Shown here in pieces: positions 34,620 through 43,647 of a stretch of 64,000 nt of DNA. The notes beneath the pieces are model-generated. The model was not told the origin of the DNA. It searched no databases and saw only the letters and a program-made list of their open reading frames with translations. Positions within the stretch are counted from its first letter, which is position 1. Each line of letters starts with the position of its first letter. The stretch spans positions 62,001 through 126,000 of the forward strand of contig JAFYGI010000047.1 in NCBI GenBank assembly GCA_017543265.1. Direction: 5' to 3'. The DNA is from Bacillota bacterium. GTDB taxonomy: Bacteria > Bacillota > Clostridia > Lachnospirales > CAG-274. The position numbers and the translations under genes are program-made.

Positions 34620-34964
34620 ATGGATAAGCTACTGGAAATAACACTGCTGTATGATTTCTACGGCGAGCTTTTGACGGACAAACAAAAGTCGGTCATGGAG
34701 CTGTATTATCTTAATGACTTTTCCCTGCATGAGATAGCGGCGGAGCACGGCATTACGCGCCAGGCGGTTCTGGATATGATAAAACGCACGGAAAAGCTTT
34801 TGGCACAGTACGAGCAAAAGCTTGGCCTTGTGAGCAAATATCTGGAGCAAAAGGCAAAGCTTGACCGCATCACCGAGAAGCTGAAAGGGATAATAAAGGA
34901 AAACGGTCTTGTTATCGAGGGACTTGATACGCTGACCGAAGAACTGTCGCAGATACTGGATTGA
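34620..34964 (+). CDS. ylxM: YlxM family DNA-binding protein
   Basis: A 114-residue helical protein with a sigma-70 region-4-like helix-turn-helix: 'LLTDKQKSVMELYYLNDFSL' then 'EIAAEHGITRQAVLDMIKR'. It is followed by a coiled C-terminal helix. YlxM proteins lie upstream of ffh in Firmicutes and are linked to the signal recognition particle pathway. GAGGAAAG precedes the ATG. It is the first gene of the ylxM-ffh-rpsP-khpA run, and its own HTH makes it a candidate ligand for the palindromes upstream. Confidence 0.92.
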   Translation: MDKLLEITLLYDFYGELLTDKQKSVMELYYLNDFSLHEIAAEHGITRQAVLDMIKRTEKLLAQYEQKLGLVSKYLEQKAKLDRITEKLKGIIKENGLVIEGLDTLTEELSQILD

Positions 34965-34992
34965 CGTATTTATACGCCGAAAGGAGCGTTTT

Positions 34993-36327
34993 ATGGCTTT
35001 TGAAAGCTTATCTTCAAAATTGCAGGATGTTTTCAAGCAGTTAAGGGGCAAGGGCAAACTTACCGAAAAGGATGTTAAGGCCGCCCTGCGCGAGGTAAAG
35101 CTTGCACTGCTCGAGGCGGATGTAAACTTTAAAATAGTTAAAGACTTTGTGAACAATGTGACCGCAAAGGCCGTCGGGGAGGAGGTCCTTACGGGACTTA
35201 ATCCGGGTCAGCAGGTCATAAAGATCGTAAACGACGAGCTTGTGGCGCTTATGGGCTCCACCCAAAGCCAGCTCACCTTCTCGTCCAAATCACCTACGAT
35301 ATACCTTATGGTCGGTCTTCAGGGTGCAGGTAAGACTACGACGACGGGCAAGCTTGCGGGTCAGCTGAGAAAGCAGGGCAAGCATCCTCTGCTCGTGGCC
35401 TGTGACGTATACAGGCCTGCGGCGATAAAGCAGCTGCAGGTGGTGGGCAGCACCTACAATATCCCCGTTTTTGAAATGGGACAGGGAGACCCCGTGGAGA
35501 TAGCCGTAAAGGGTATAGAACACGCAAGGTCAAACGGCAATGATATTGTCATTATAGATACGGCAGGCCGTCTTCACATAAACGAAGAGCTTATGGACGA
35601 GCTTGTCAACATAAAGGAACAGGTAAGGCCGCAGGAGATACTGCTTGTTATAGATGCTATGACAGGTCAGGATGCCGTAAATGTTGCGGAAAGCTTTAAT
35701 GACAAGCTTGGCATAGACGGCGTTATCGTAACAAAGCTTGACGGCGATACCAGAGGCGGTGCCGCACTCTCCGTGCGCGCGGTAACGGGCAAGCCTATCA
35801 AATATGTCGGCATGGGTGAAAAAATGGATGACCTTGAGCCTTTCTATCCCGACCGCATGGCTTCGCGTATACTCGGCATGGGTGATGTTCTGAGCCTTAT
35901 TGAAAAGGCGCAGCAGGTATATGACGACAATGCCGCCAAGGAACTGGAAAAGAGAATGTTAAGTCAGGAGTTTAACTTTGACGACTTCCTTAACCAGATA
36001 AATCAGGTGAAAAAAATGGGCCCCCTTAAGGATCTTTTTAAGATGATACCCGGTGCGGGAAACCTTAAAATAGATGAGATGGACATTGACGACAACGCAA
36101 CAAAGGGCGTTGAGGCTATCATACAGTCAATGACCAAGCAGGAGCGCCGAAACCCCGACATTCTGAACGGCTCACGCAAAAAGCGCATCGCACGCGGCAG
36201 CGGTAGGACCATTCAGGAGGTAAATCAGCTTCTCAAGCAGTTTGAGGAAATGAAAAAGATGATGAAGATGTTCGGCGACATGACCAAGGGTAAAAAAGGA
36301 CGATTCAAGCTTCCTTTTTTTCAATAA
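34993..36327 (+). CDS. ffh: signal recognition particle protein Ffh
   Basis: The GTPase subunit of SRP, which binds signal sequences and 4.5S/6S-like SRP RNA and targets ribosomes to the membrane. N domain (residues 1-90), G domain with P-loop 'GLQGAGKTTTTGKLA', 'DVYRPAAIKQLQ', 'DTAGRLHINEELM' and 'TKLDGDTRGGAALS', and a Met-rich M domain (about 300-444: 'MKKMMKMFGDMTKG') with the RNA-binding 'SRKKRIARGSGRTIQEVNQ'. 444 residues, full length. Starts 28 bases after ylxM. Confidence 0.97.
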   Translation: MAFESLSSKLQDVFKQLRGKGKLTEKDVKAALREVKLALLEADVNFKIVKDFVNNVTAKAVGEEVLTGLNPGQQVIKIVNDELVALMGSTQSQLTFSSKSPTIYLMVGLQGAGKTTTTGKLAGQLRKQGKHPLLVACDVYRPAAIKQLQVVGSTYNIPVFEMGQGDPVEIAVKGIEHARSNGNDIVIIDTAGRLHINEELMDELVNIKEQVRPQEILLVIDAMTGQDAVNVAESFNDKLGIDGVIVTKLDGDTRGGAALSVRAVTGKPIKYVGMGEKMDDLEPFYPDRMASRILGMGDVLSLIEKAQQVYDDNAAKELEKRMLSQEFNFDDFLNQINQVKKMGPLKDLFKMIPGAGNLKIDEMDIDDNATKGVEAIIQSMTKQERRNPDILNGSRKKRIARGSGRTIQEVNQLLKQFEEMKKMMKMFGDMTKGKKGRFKLPFFQ

Positions 36328-36366
36328 ACAGCATATAAAATAATTTTTTTGGAGGTGAAAATCAAA

Positions 36367-36615
36367 ATGGCAGTTAAGATCAGATTAAAGAGATTAGGCG
36401 CAAAGAAAGCTCCTTTCTATAGAATCGTTGTTGCTGATTCCAGAACACCCAGAGGCGGCAAGGCTATCGCTGAGTTAGGTTACTACGACCCCACTAAGGA
36501 GCCCGTTGCTTTAAAGGTTGACGTTGAAGGCGCAAAGAAGTGGCTTGGCAACGGCGCACAGCCTACAGATACTGTAAAGGCTCTTTTAAAGAAGGCCGGC
36601 GCTTACGAGGCTTAA
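36367..36615 (+). CDS. rpsP: 30S ribosomal protein S16
   Basis: 82 residues: '[19 protein letters not shown]', '[20 protein letters not shown]' and the C-terminal '[16 protein letters not shown]'. ATG 36367 is preferred over an upstream GTG/TTG-type start because GGAGGTG lies upstream and the family begins 'MAVKIRL'. Codon use is highly optimised. Standard neighbour of ffh and khpA. Confidence 0.97.
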   Translation: MAVKIRLKRLGAKKAPFYRIVVADSRTPRGGKAIAELGYYDPTKEPVALKVDVEGAKKWLGNGAQPTDTVKALLKKAGAYEA

Positions 36616-36662
36616 TGTTGTGACTATTAACAATAACCATTCCTTGTTTTGGGAGGAATAAA

Positions 36663-36890
36663 ATGAAAGAATTACTTGAAGTTATTGCTAAAAACCTGGT
36701 TGATAACCCCGATAAAGTAGTTGTTGAGGAAAAGACCGACGATATCGGCATTGTGCTTGAATTGAAGGTCGATGAAAACGACATCGGCAAGGTTATCGGC
36801 AAGCAGGGCAGAATAGCCAAGGCTATCCGCTCTGTTATAAAGGCTGCCGCTATCCGTGAGGAGAAGAAGGTAGTAGTTAAAATCATGTGA
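36663..36890 (+). CDS. khpA: KH-domain RNA-binding protein KhpA
   Basis: 75 residues forming one KH domain with the GxxG loop in 'IGKVIGKQGRIAKAIRSVI'. KhpA forms a dimer with KhpB and binds many transcripts. GGGAGG precedes the ATG. Between rpsP and rimM is the usual place for this gene. A strong terminator follows, so rimM has its own promoter here. Confidence 0.93.
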   Translation: MKELLEVIAKNLVDNPDKVVVEEKTDDIGIVLELKVDENDIGKVIGKQGRIAKAIRSVIKAAAIREEKKVVVKIM

Positions 36891-36896
36891 TCTAAG

Positions 36897-36926
36897 GCGG
36901 ACTGTTTTACGATAGTCCGCTTTTTT
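36897..36926 (+). terminator. Rho-independent terminator after khpA
   Basis: GCGGACT at 36897-36903 pairs with AGTCCGC at 36914-36920, then six T. Confidence 0.9.
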
Positions 36927-37060
36927 CTTTTTATCCCCAATAGGCGTTTGCGCTTGTCGGATTTTCGCCCATACTCGGATAAACCGTTGACAATATAAAA
37001 AAATCCGTTTCCGATGTTTTTTTGGAAGGCTTGCGGGGTATGTCCAAATCAATTTTCACA

Positions 37061-37089
37061 TTGACGGATAATGAAAATTTTGCTATTAT
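37061..37089 (+). promoter_or_regulatory. sigma-A promoter of rimM-trmD
   Basis: TTGACG at 37061-37066, a 17-base spacer and TATTAT at 37084-37089 with a TGC extension at 37081. The 130 bases between the khpA terminator and this promoter show no gene. Confidence 0.75.
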
Positions 37090-37130
37090 ATAAATGACCG
37101 AAAAAGAGCTTGAATATTGGGAGAAAAATT

Positions 37131-37628
37131 ATGGAAAATACGTTTCTTATAGGCAAAATCGTTAATACACAGGGCGTACACGGCGAAATGCGCGTTATCC
37201 CCACAACGGACGATATAACACGCTTTGAGCTGCTTAGCAGCGTTTTTATAGACGATAAGGAGTACGAGATAGAAAGGGTGCGCTATCACAAGCAGTTTGT
37301 GCTGCTTAAATTAAAGGGCATAGACGATATGACGGCTGCGGAGCGCTACAAGACAAAGGAAGTGCGTATCCCCGAGGATTGGGCGCTGCCCTGCGGGGAG
37401 GACGAATACTACATAAAAGACCTGTACGGCATGAAGGTAGTTGACGAGGAAAACAACGAGCTTGGCGTTATAAAGGACATTATGTTCACGGGCGCAAACG
37501 ATGTATATATAGTTAAGCCCAAAACGGGCAAGGAGATACTTATTCCCGCCATAAAGGAATGCATCCTCGATGTGGACACGCAAAACAAGACCATGCGTAT
37601 ACACCTTATGGAGGGACTTGCGCAATGA
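37131..37628 (+). CDS. rimM: ribosome maturation factor RimM
   Basis: Assists 30S head assembly near S19 and 16S processing. 165 residues with an N-terminal beta barrel ('FLIGKIVNTQGVHGEMRVIP', 'RYHKQFVLLKLKGIDDMTAA') and a C-terminal PRC-barrel ('YYIKDLYGMKVVDEENNELG', 'IPAIKECILDVDTQNKTM'). ATG 37131 has GGGAG seven bases upstream; an earlier ATG-type start at 37110 lacks support. Overlaps trmD by four bases (ATGA). Confidence 0.95.
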   Translation: MENTFLIGKIVNTQGVHGEMRVIPTTDDITRFELLSSVFIDDKEYEIERVRYHKQFVLLKLKGIDDMTAAERYKTKEVRIPEDWALPCGEDEYYIKDLYGMKVVDEENNELGVIKDIMFTGANDVYIVKPKTGKEILIPAIKECILDVDTQNKTMRIHLMEGLAQ

Positions 37629-38356
37629 GATTTTATGTGCTGACTCTTTTTCCCGAAATGATAACAAACGGCCTTTCACACAGCGTGATAGGGCGTAGCA
37701 TGGAAAGCGGCATAATAGAGGTGGTACCCGTTGATATACGGGATTTTTCAAAGGACAAGCACCGTCATGTGGACGATTATCCCTACGGCGGCGGTGCGGG
37801 CATGGTCATGCAGCCACAGCCCATTTATGACGCTTATATGAGCTTTAAGGATAAACTGGCGGATAATACCCCCGTTTTGTATATGTCGCCGCAGGGCAGC
37901 GTATTTGACCAGAAAAAGGCCGAGGAGCTGTCCAAGCTTGACGATATAGTCATACTTTGCGGCCATTACGAGGGTGTTGACGAGCGTATAATAGAGGAGA
38001 TAGTGACCGAGGAGGTCTCCGTGGGGGACTTTGTGCTCACGGGCGGTGAACTGCCCGCAATGTGCGTTATAGACTCTGTTTCAAGGCTTATCGGCGGGGT
38101 GCTGAACAAGGAGGAAAGCTTTATGGACGAAAGCTTTTCCAACGGCCTTTTGGAATATCCGCAGTATACCCGTCCGCCCGTATTCAACGGCAGGGAGATA
38201 CCCGAGGTGCTGACCAGCGGACACCACGGCAGGGTGGACGAGTGGCGGCATCGGAAGTCCCTTGAAAGGACGCTGAAAAAACGTCCCGACCTTTTGGAAA
38301 AGGCCGTGCTTACGGACAAGGACAGGGAGTACCTTAAAAAGCTTACGGACAAATGA
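37625..38356 (+). CDS. trmD: tRNA (guanine-N1)-methyltransferase
   Basis: Methylates G37 of tRNAs reading CNN codons. 243 residues with the SPOUT trefoil knot: 'YVLTLFPEMITNGLSHSVIG', 'VDDYPYGGGAGMVMQPQPIY', 'ILCGHYEGVDERIIEEIV', 'EEVSVGDFVLTGGELPAMCV' and 'PQYTRPPVF'. Full length. In most Firmicutes rplS follows; here the next gene is a convergent minus-strand gene that begins directly at the trmD stop, with no spacer. Confidence 0.96.
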   Translation: MRFYVLTLFPEMITNGLSHSVIGRSMESGIIEVVPVDIRDFSKDKHRHVDDYPYGGGAGMVMQPQPIYDAYMSFKDKLADNTPVLYMSPQGSVFDQKKAEELSKLDDIVILCGHYEGVDERIIEEIVTEEVSVGDFVLTGGELPAMCVIDSVSRLIGGVLNKEESFMDESFSNGLLEYPQYTRPPVFNGREIPEVLTSGHHGRVDEWRHRKSLERTLKKRPDLLEKAVLTDKDREYLKKLTDK

Positions 38357-39385
38357 TCATTGTGTAAACCGAAACATTTTATAGTTGTCGGAGTCGGGGT
38401 CGTCATGTGCGCCTATCATAAAGGGTGCATAGCACACGATAACGGCATCGTATTTATTGTGTGCAAGCTTTGCCCGAAGCATCTCGGCGGATGAGTCGCG
38501 CATAACGATACAGTCCGTTTTATGCACGGCAAGCGACAAAAACGGTTCCGTGACCGCATCGTAGGAGTCACACAGCATCAGTATACTGCCGCTTTTGACA
38601 TTGTTGTTTACACAGCCGATCATTTTGTAATTATAGTGGTCGCATTTGTCGGGGTCATCTATAAAATGGTCAAAGCCAAGGTGTTCCTCGGCGGGAGAAA
38701 AGGTGTAGTCGGTCTCAAAGCGCGGCGTTACCAGCGTATAGTCGTCCTTTGTGATGTCGTTTTCCGATACCTTTCTGCCCTGTTCGCCGACCCAGGCGTT
38801 TTTCGTGGTCTTAAAATCATAATTTTTATCGTCATATATCGACATATCAGCGGAAAGCCCGATAATATCGTTCAGCTTTTCCGCTGTTTTTTGTGCGCCC
38901 CATTTGCCTGCGGGGACAGTCCAATGGTGGTCGGTCTTATAAAACATATCGTAAATATTCAAATTTTCGTCCTTTATACATCTGCGAAGATCGAGGGTGT
39001 ATATACCCACATCGTCCAATCTTTCAAGAAGCTTATCGGCGTTGGCATTACAGCGGCTTTCGACAAAAAAACGGTCGAATACGCGGTCGTCAAGATATTT
39101 TGTCGGCTTGTTAACGTATAAAAGTGCCGTATCCGTTTCGTCAAGCCGGTTTTTCAGCTGCATAAGCTGAGAAAATTCGTAATCGCAGTCGGCTGCCCGT
39201 GAGGGGCTGGCTATATAATCGTTGTCGATGAAATATATGCCGCAGTCGTTGTAATAGTTTTTTAAAAGGCCGTATATCACATATCCGCCTACCCGCGTAA
39301 AGGCCGACGAAAAATAAAAATACAGGTTCACCAAAAGCAAAAATGCAATCGAAGCGGTGTATTTTATATATCTTGCAGTTTTCAT
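38357..39385 (-). CDS. DHHW-motif (AlgX/AlgJ/DltD-like) exported acetyltransferase-associated protein
   Basis: A 342-residue protein with an N-terminal signal anchor (residues 8-28) and an SGNH-hydrolase-like extracytoplasmic domain. The DHHW signature is 'YKTDHHWTVPAGKWGAQKTAE'-like with the key residues Asp-His-His-Trp near residue 152, and a serine strand 'ILMLCDSYDAVTEPFLSL' follows later. Such proteins act with MBOAT acyltransferases to O-acetylate surface polysaccharides; the partner lies directly upstream (24-base gap). GGGA precedes the ATG. It runs tail-to-tail into trmD without a visible terminator. Confidence 0.85.
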   Translation of the reverse strand: MKTARYIKYTASIAFLLLVNLYFYFSSAFTRVGGYVIYGLLKNYYNDCGIYFIDNDYIASPSRAADCDYEFSQLMQLKNRLDETDTALLYVNKPTKYLDDRVFDRFFVESRCNANADKLLERLDDVGIYTLDLRRCIKDENLNIYDMFYKTDHHWTVPAGKWGAQKTAEKLNDIIGLSADMSIYDDKNYDFKTTKNAWVGEQGRKVSENDITKDDYTLVTPRFETDYTFSPAEEHLGFDHFIDDPDKCDHYNYKMIGCVNNNVKSGSILMLCDSYDAVTEPFLSLAVHKTDCIVMRDSSAEMLRAKLAHNKYDAVIVCYAPFMIGAHDDPDSDNYKMFRFTQ

Positions 39386-39409
39386 AATTATCCCTCACAG
39401 AACGTGTTT

Positions 39410-40756
39410 TCAGAAATTGGAGTACAAAAACGGGTCGTTGGCGTTTGAGCCCGTCAGCGACAGCGATACAAAAAACAACAGCAGTATCGCCGCACAACGC
39501 AGGGTCTCATACAGCGCGGGTCTTTCCTTCAGGCGTGCGCTTATCATGCCGCCGACGGGCAGACAGAACAAGGCTGCGGCGGCAAAGGGCAGCGCGTAGC
39601 ACCCGTAGCTGTTTATAAACACCGTTCCCGCCCCGCAAAAGGTCGGCACAAACATTGTTTTTATATACATTGCCGCACGGGAGATACTTTCCGTGCGGAA
39701 TACTATCCACGCGGCATTGACCGCAAACAGCGTAACTACCCGCCACAGATATTTTACGGGCTTTGAGCTGCTGTTGGGTATACCCGTCAATTTTTCAAAT
39801 GCTATAAAGGCAAAATGTATCATACCCCATATTACAAAGGTGTAGGAGGCACCGTGCCATATCCCCGTCAGCAGCCATACAACAAACAGGTTAAAAATAA
39901 GCCTTGCCGTGCCTGTACGCGAGCCGCCCATAGGTATATACACATTATCGCGGAAAAACGCGCCCAAGGTGATATGCCATCTGCGCCAGAATTCCGACAC
40001 GGAGGATGAGGCGTAGGGGTGGTCAAAGTTTTCGGGACAGGTAAAGCCGAAAATATCCGACAGACCTATGGCCATATCGGAATAGCCCGAAAAATCGTAA
40101 TACAGCTGCAGCGAATAGGCAACAGACGCGATATATACTATCGGTGTGGAAAGCCTGATATCAAGCGCGGTATAAGCCGACGACACAAGCTTTGCGAGGG
40201 TATCGGCCAGAAGAACTTTTTTTGCAAAGCCCTTCATAAATCTTATCGTACCCGATGATATAAACTGCGCCATATCGCTGCGGGAATAAATGCCCGTTTT
40301 GTCGCTGACGGTAAAATCTTTGTACTGCACTATGGGGCCCGATACGAACTGCGGGAAAAAGGAAATATACAAAAGGCCGCTGCAAAAGCTGTATGCCGCA
40401 GGCCTGTTTTTATGCATATATACAAGATAGCTTATTTCCCTGAATGTGAAAAACGAAATGCCAAGCGGCATAACAAGGCTTGTATACTTAAAAACACCCA
40501 ATTGTATCAGGTCAAATGCCACGCCTGCGCTTAACAGTATTTTGCGGGTCTTTTCGGAGCCTGCCGCAAAAATAAACTTGCCCATGACCAGATTGAATAA
40601 TACGGACACCGCAAAAACAGCGGCATTTGCCGCATTGTATTGATAATAGCATATAAAAGCAAATGCGATAAGCATGATATGCCGTATCTGCTTTTTTTCG
40701 CGGCAGTAGTGCGCCGCTGCAAAATATATAAAGAAAAACGGGATTATTTTATACAA
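39410..40756 (-). CDS. MBOAT family O-acyltransferase (AlgI/DltB-like)
   Basis: A polytopic membrane enzyme of at least 448 residues that passes acyl groups across the membrane for polysaccharide O-acetylation. MBOAT motifs: 'SVSEFWRRWHITLGAFFRDN', 'VYIPMGG' and the catalytic His in 'WLLTGIWHGASYTFVIWG'. Operon with the DHHW gene. The first standard start is TTG at 40756, without a ribosome site. An AUU codon at 40780 has GGGAGG eight bases upstream (40789-40794) and would restore a family-like N-terminus 'SFVDIDYLYKIIPFF', so the true start may be AUU. Confidence 0.9.
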   Translation of the reverse strand: MYKIIPFFFIYFAAAHYCREKKQIRHIMLIAFAFICYYQYNAANAAVFAVSVLFNLVMGKFIFAAGSEKTRKILLSAGVAFDLIQLGVFKYTSLVMPLGISFFTFREISYLVYMHKNRPAAYSFCSGLLYISFFPQFVSGPIVQYKDFTVSDKTGIYSRSDMAQFISSGTIRFMKGFAKKVLLADTLAKLVSSAYTALDIRLSTPIVYIASVAYSLQLYYDFSGYSDMAIGLSDIFGFTCPENFDHPYASSSVSEFWRRWHITLGAFFRDNVYIPMGGSRTGTARLIFNLFVVWLLTGIWHGASYTFVIWGMIHFAFIAFEKLTGIPNSSSKPVKYLWRVVTLFAVNAAWIVFRTESISRAAMYIKTMFVPTFCGAGTVFINSYGCYALPFAAAALFCLPVGGMISARLKERPALYETLRCAAILLLFFVSLSLTGSNANDPFLYSNF

Positions 40757-40880
40757 ATAATCAATATCAACAAATGAAATAACGCTCGCCTCCCGACATC
40801 GTCTCAGGCTATTATAGCAAAAAATGACGGAATAATCAAGTCCGTGTGATTTTATCTTAAATCAATTTTCGGAGCTGCCC

Positions 40881-40909
40881 TTTACTTTTTGCGCAAAACG
40901 TGGTAAAAT
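40881..40909 (+). promoter_or_regulatory. sigma-A promoter of pyrK-pyrD
   Basis: TTTACT at 40881-40886, a 17-base spacer and TAAAAT at 40904-40909 with a TGG extension. Confidence 0.75.
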
Positions 40910-40955
40910 AAATCTGTAAGATACAAAAACGACCAAGCGCAAGAGGAGTGTTCGT

Positions 40956-41726
40956 ATGAAAAAAACAGAGACGGCAGAGGTGCTGTCAAACAATAGATTG
41001 GCGGAGGGGATATACGATATCACCCTTAAATGTCCCGGGATCGCGCCTATGGCAAAGGCGGGACAGTTTATCGAGATATATCCCGACAACGGGGCAAACC
41101 TGCTTTCAAGGCCCATAAGCATCTGCGGCGCGGGGGAGGATACCCTGCGTATAGTATTTCAGGTGGTAGGCAAGGGCACCGACTTATTCTCCAAGTTAAA
41201 GCAGGGCGACAAGGTGCGTATTCTCGGCACCTGCGGCAACGGCTACACGCTTGAAAGCGGCTCGGCTCTTCTGGTCGGCGGCGGTATAGGCGTGCCCCCG
41301 CTGCTGGAGACCGCAAAACGCCTTATTGCCTCGGGCTGTAAGGTTACGGCTGTGCTGGGCTTTCGCAGCGGCAGCTTTTTAAGTGATGAATTTGAAAAAC
41401 TCGGTGCAGAGGTGCATATCGCCACCGATGACGGCTCCGTCGGCTTCAAGGGCAATGTCGTAGACCTTATAAAAGCCAAAAATCTGGCCGCAGATACGGT
41501 TTATTCCTGCGGACCCAAGATAATGCTCAAATTTCTTGCAATGCACTGTGAGGGGCAAAATATGCCCTTACAGGTATCAATGGAGGAGAGGATGGCCTGC
41601 GGCATCGGCGCGTGCGTGGGCTGTGTCGTAAAGATAAAGGACGAAACGGCGGCGGACGGCTGGACATACAAAAAGGTCTGCAAGGACGGCCCCGTATTTG
41701 ACTCGAGGGAGGTGTGCTGGGAATGA
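40956..41726 (+). CDS. pyrK: dihydroorotate dehydrogenase electron transfer subunit
   Basis: The FAD and [2Fe-2S] subunit that couples PyrD(B) to NAD+. The FAD-binding barrel has 'LLSRPISICGAGEDTLRIVF', the NAD domain 'LLVGGGIGVPPLLETAKRL', and the C-terminal cluster ligands 'ERMACGIGACVGCVVK' plus Cys in 'KKVCKDGPVFDSREV'. 256 residues, typical. AGGAG precedes the ATG. The stop overlaps the pyrD start (ATGA). Together they make the NAD-linked type 1B enzyme of pyrimidine synthesis. Confidence 0.95.
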   Translation: MKKTETAEVLSNNRLAEGIYDITLKCPGIAPMAKAGQFIEIYPDNGANLLSRPISICGAGEDTLRIVFQVVGKGTDLFSKLKQGDKVRILGTCGNGYTLESGSALLVGGGIGVPPLLETAKRLIASGCKVTAVLGFRSGSFLSDEFEKLGAEVHIATDDGSVGFKGNVVDLIKAKNLAADTVYSCGPKIMLKFLAMHCEGQNMPLQVSMEERMACGIGACVGCVVKIKDETAADGWTYKKVCKDGPVFDSREVCWE

Positions 41727-42628
41727 TAAACACAAAGGTCAATATCTGCGGTGTGGAGCTTAAAAACCCCGTAATGACTGCCTCGGGCACCTTTGGCAGC
41801 GGACGTGAGTTTTCGGATTTTATAGATCTTAACAGGCTTGGTGCGGTGGTTGTTAAGGGCGTTGCGGCCGTACCGTGGAAGGGGAATCCCGCACCGCGCA
41901 TCGCCGAGGTATACGGCGGTATGCTCAACAGCGTGGGACTGCAAAATCCCGGTGTGGATTGGTTTATAGAAAACGATATACCGTTTTTAAGACAGTTTGA
42001 TACAAAGATTATCGTAAATGTCTGCGGACATTCGGTGGAGGAATACGAAAATGTGGTAAGAAAGCTCAGGGGACAGGATATAGATATGCTGGAGCTTAAT
42101 ATAAGCTGTCCCAATGTAAGCGAGGGCGGCATGAGCTTTGGCACCGACCCCAAAATGGCGGAAAATGTCGTAAGCGCCGTTAAAAAGCTTGCCGACAAGC
42201 CGCTTATAGTAAAGCTTACACCAAATGTCACCGATATTACCGAGATAGCAAAGGCCGCTGTTGCGGGCGGCGCGGATGCACTCAGCCTTATAAATACCCT
42301 TACGGGCATGAAGATAGACATATACCGCAGAAAACCCGTTTTACAGCGCAAGATAGGCGGCATGAGCGGCCCTGCCGTAAAGCCCGTGGCCGTGCGTATG
42401 GTCTATCAGGTGTGCAAGGCGGTGGATGTGCCCGTTATCGGCATGGGCGGCATCTCCAATGCCGAGGATGCGCTGGAGTTTATTATGGCGGGTGCAACGG
42501 GTGTTTCGCTCGGTACGGCAAACTTTATCGACCCCGAAGCATCGGTCAAGACAGTCCGGGGCATAGAGGAATATATGCGTAAATACAAGGTTTCAAGCCT
42601 TGACGAAATAAGGGGAATAATAGAGTAG
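41723..42628 (+). CDS. pyrD: dihydroorotate dehydrogenase, type 1B catalytic subunit
   Basis: An FMN TIM-barrel enzyme oxidising dihydroorotate to orotate. 301 residues: 'MINTKVNICGVELKNPVMTA', 'SGTFGSGREF', the type 1B active-site Cys region 'LELNISCPNVSEGGMSFG', 'VKLTPNVTDI' and the phosphate site 'MGGISNAEDALEFIMAGATG'. ATG 41723 overlaps the pyrK stop and GGGAGG lies 10 bases upstream. No other pyr gene is nearby. Confidence 0.95.
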   Translation: MINTKVNICGVELKNPVMTASGTFGSGREFSDFIDLNRLGAVVVKGVAAVPWKGNPAPRIAEVYGGMLNSVGLQNPGVDWFIENDIPFLRQFDTKIIVNVCGHSVEEYENVVRKLRGQDIDMLELNISCPNVSEGGMSFGTDPKMAENVVSAVKKLADKPLIVKLTPNVTDITEIAKAAVAGGADALSLINTLTGMKIDIYRRKPVLQRKIGGMSGPAVKPVAVRMVYQVCKAVDVPVIGMGGISNAEDALEFIMAGATGVSLGTANFIDPEASVKTVRGIEEYMRKYKVSSLDEIRGIIE

Positions 42629-42639
42629 GAGACAAAAAG

Positions 42640-43647
42640 ATGAAAAAAAGGATATTTGCGCTTCTGCTTGCGGCCGCGCTGCTTTCGGGCTGCGGTTCAA
42701 GCAAGCAGGACACGGAAAAGACAGAACAGCTCAAGACCCGTATAACGGCTGTTGATACGGAGCTTGCGTCCATGTACGGCAAGCTGTCCGATATGCACGA
42801 AAAGGGCATTATAGACGACGACTTTTTCAATAAGTTCACCGCTCTGGACGCACGCACGGACGAGTGCATGGAATATGCCGAAAAAAGCGGTGCCAAGGCG
42901 GATGAGCTGGAGCAGATGGTCAAGGAGCTGGAAACTTCCCTGGCGGAGTGCAAGGCCGAATTTGAAGATATAACGGGCGAAAACGACGATGCTCTCCTTC
43001 AGGAGCTTATATCCGTACAGCTTGCCGTAAAGGAGCAGGCGGGGGTAATGGAGCGTGCGCTGACGGCGGGCAGGATAACGCAGGATGAGTATGACGAATT
43101 TGTCGGCCTGCTTGACGAGGTAAACCGCTATAACGCAAAGGCCGACCTTAAATATGACGACGAGTTCAGGACAAAGTTTGGCGAGATACGTTCAAGGCTT
43201 ACGGCGCTTGCCTCCAAGGCGGGCGCGGATAATGCGCTTATTGACAGGCTTACGGGCACGCAGCCCGCGGAACGCACGGGCGCTGAGCCCGCGGAGGAAA
43301 CAACTGCGGGTGACGGCACCGATATAGGCAAGGCGGAGCAGGGCGAGATAGAGACCGAGACACGGGCCGCCGCACCTAAGCACGAGCTGTCGGACGATGT
43401 GAAAAAGCTTATCGACGATTATATGGAGCTTCAGGACTATGTGTCCGAAAAGCAAAATGCGGGCGCTATAACCGATGCGGAGTATATAGACGTGCTTGGC
43501 GTGGGTGTGGAGCTGGCCTATTTGAAGGAGGCTGTCGAAAAGGACGGCGTTACCGAAAACAACACCTATACGCTTAATGACATCAAGGCCTCGCTCTACA
43601 AAAAGTCACAGGCTCTCGGCTATGAAAAGGCGGAGGTATTCAAGTAA
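42640..43647 (+). CDS. coiled-coil lipoprotein of unknown function
   Basis: A 335-residue lipoprotein: 'MKKRIFALLLAAALLSGCGS' gives lipobox LSGC, Cys at residue 18. The mature chain is highly charged and helical, with two coiled-coil stretches (about residues 25-120 and 255-325) separated by a low-complexity Ala/Glu/Thr linker ('TGTQPAERTGAEPAEETTAG'). I do not recognise a family. It follows pyrD by 11 bases, and its stop overlaps the mazG start (TAATG), so it is likely cotranscribed with both. Confidence 0.6.
   Translation: MKKRIFALLLAAALLSGCGSSKQDTEKTEQLKTRITAVDTELASMYGKLSDMHEKGIIDDDFFNKFTALDARTDECMEYAEKSGAKADELEQMVKELETSLAECKAEFEDITGENDDALLQELISVQLAVKEQAGVMERALTAGRITQDEYDEFVGLLDEVNRYNAKADLKYDDEFRTKFGEIRSRLTALASKAGADNALIDRLTGTQPAERTGAEPAEETTAGDGTDIGKAEQGEIETETRAAAPKHELSDDVKKLIDDYMELQDYVSEKQNAGAITDAEYIDVLGVGVELAYLKEAVEKDGVTENNTYTLNDIKASLYKKSQALGYEKAEVFK

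Noticed and set aside
36930-37060. Small gene between khpA and rimM
   Set aside because: No start codon with ribosome site and no coding character; only terminator and promoter signals are seen.
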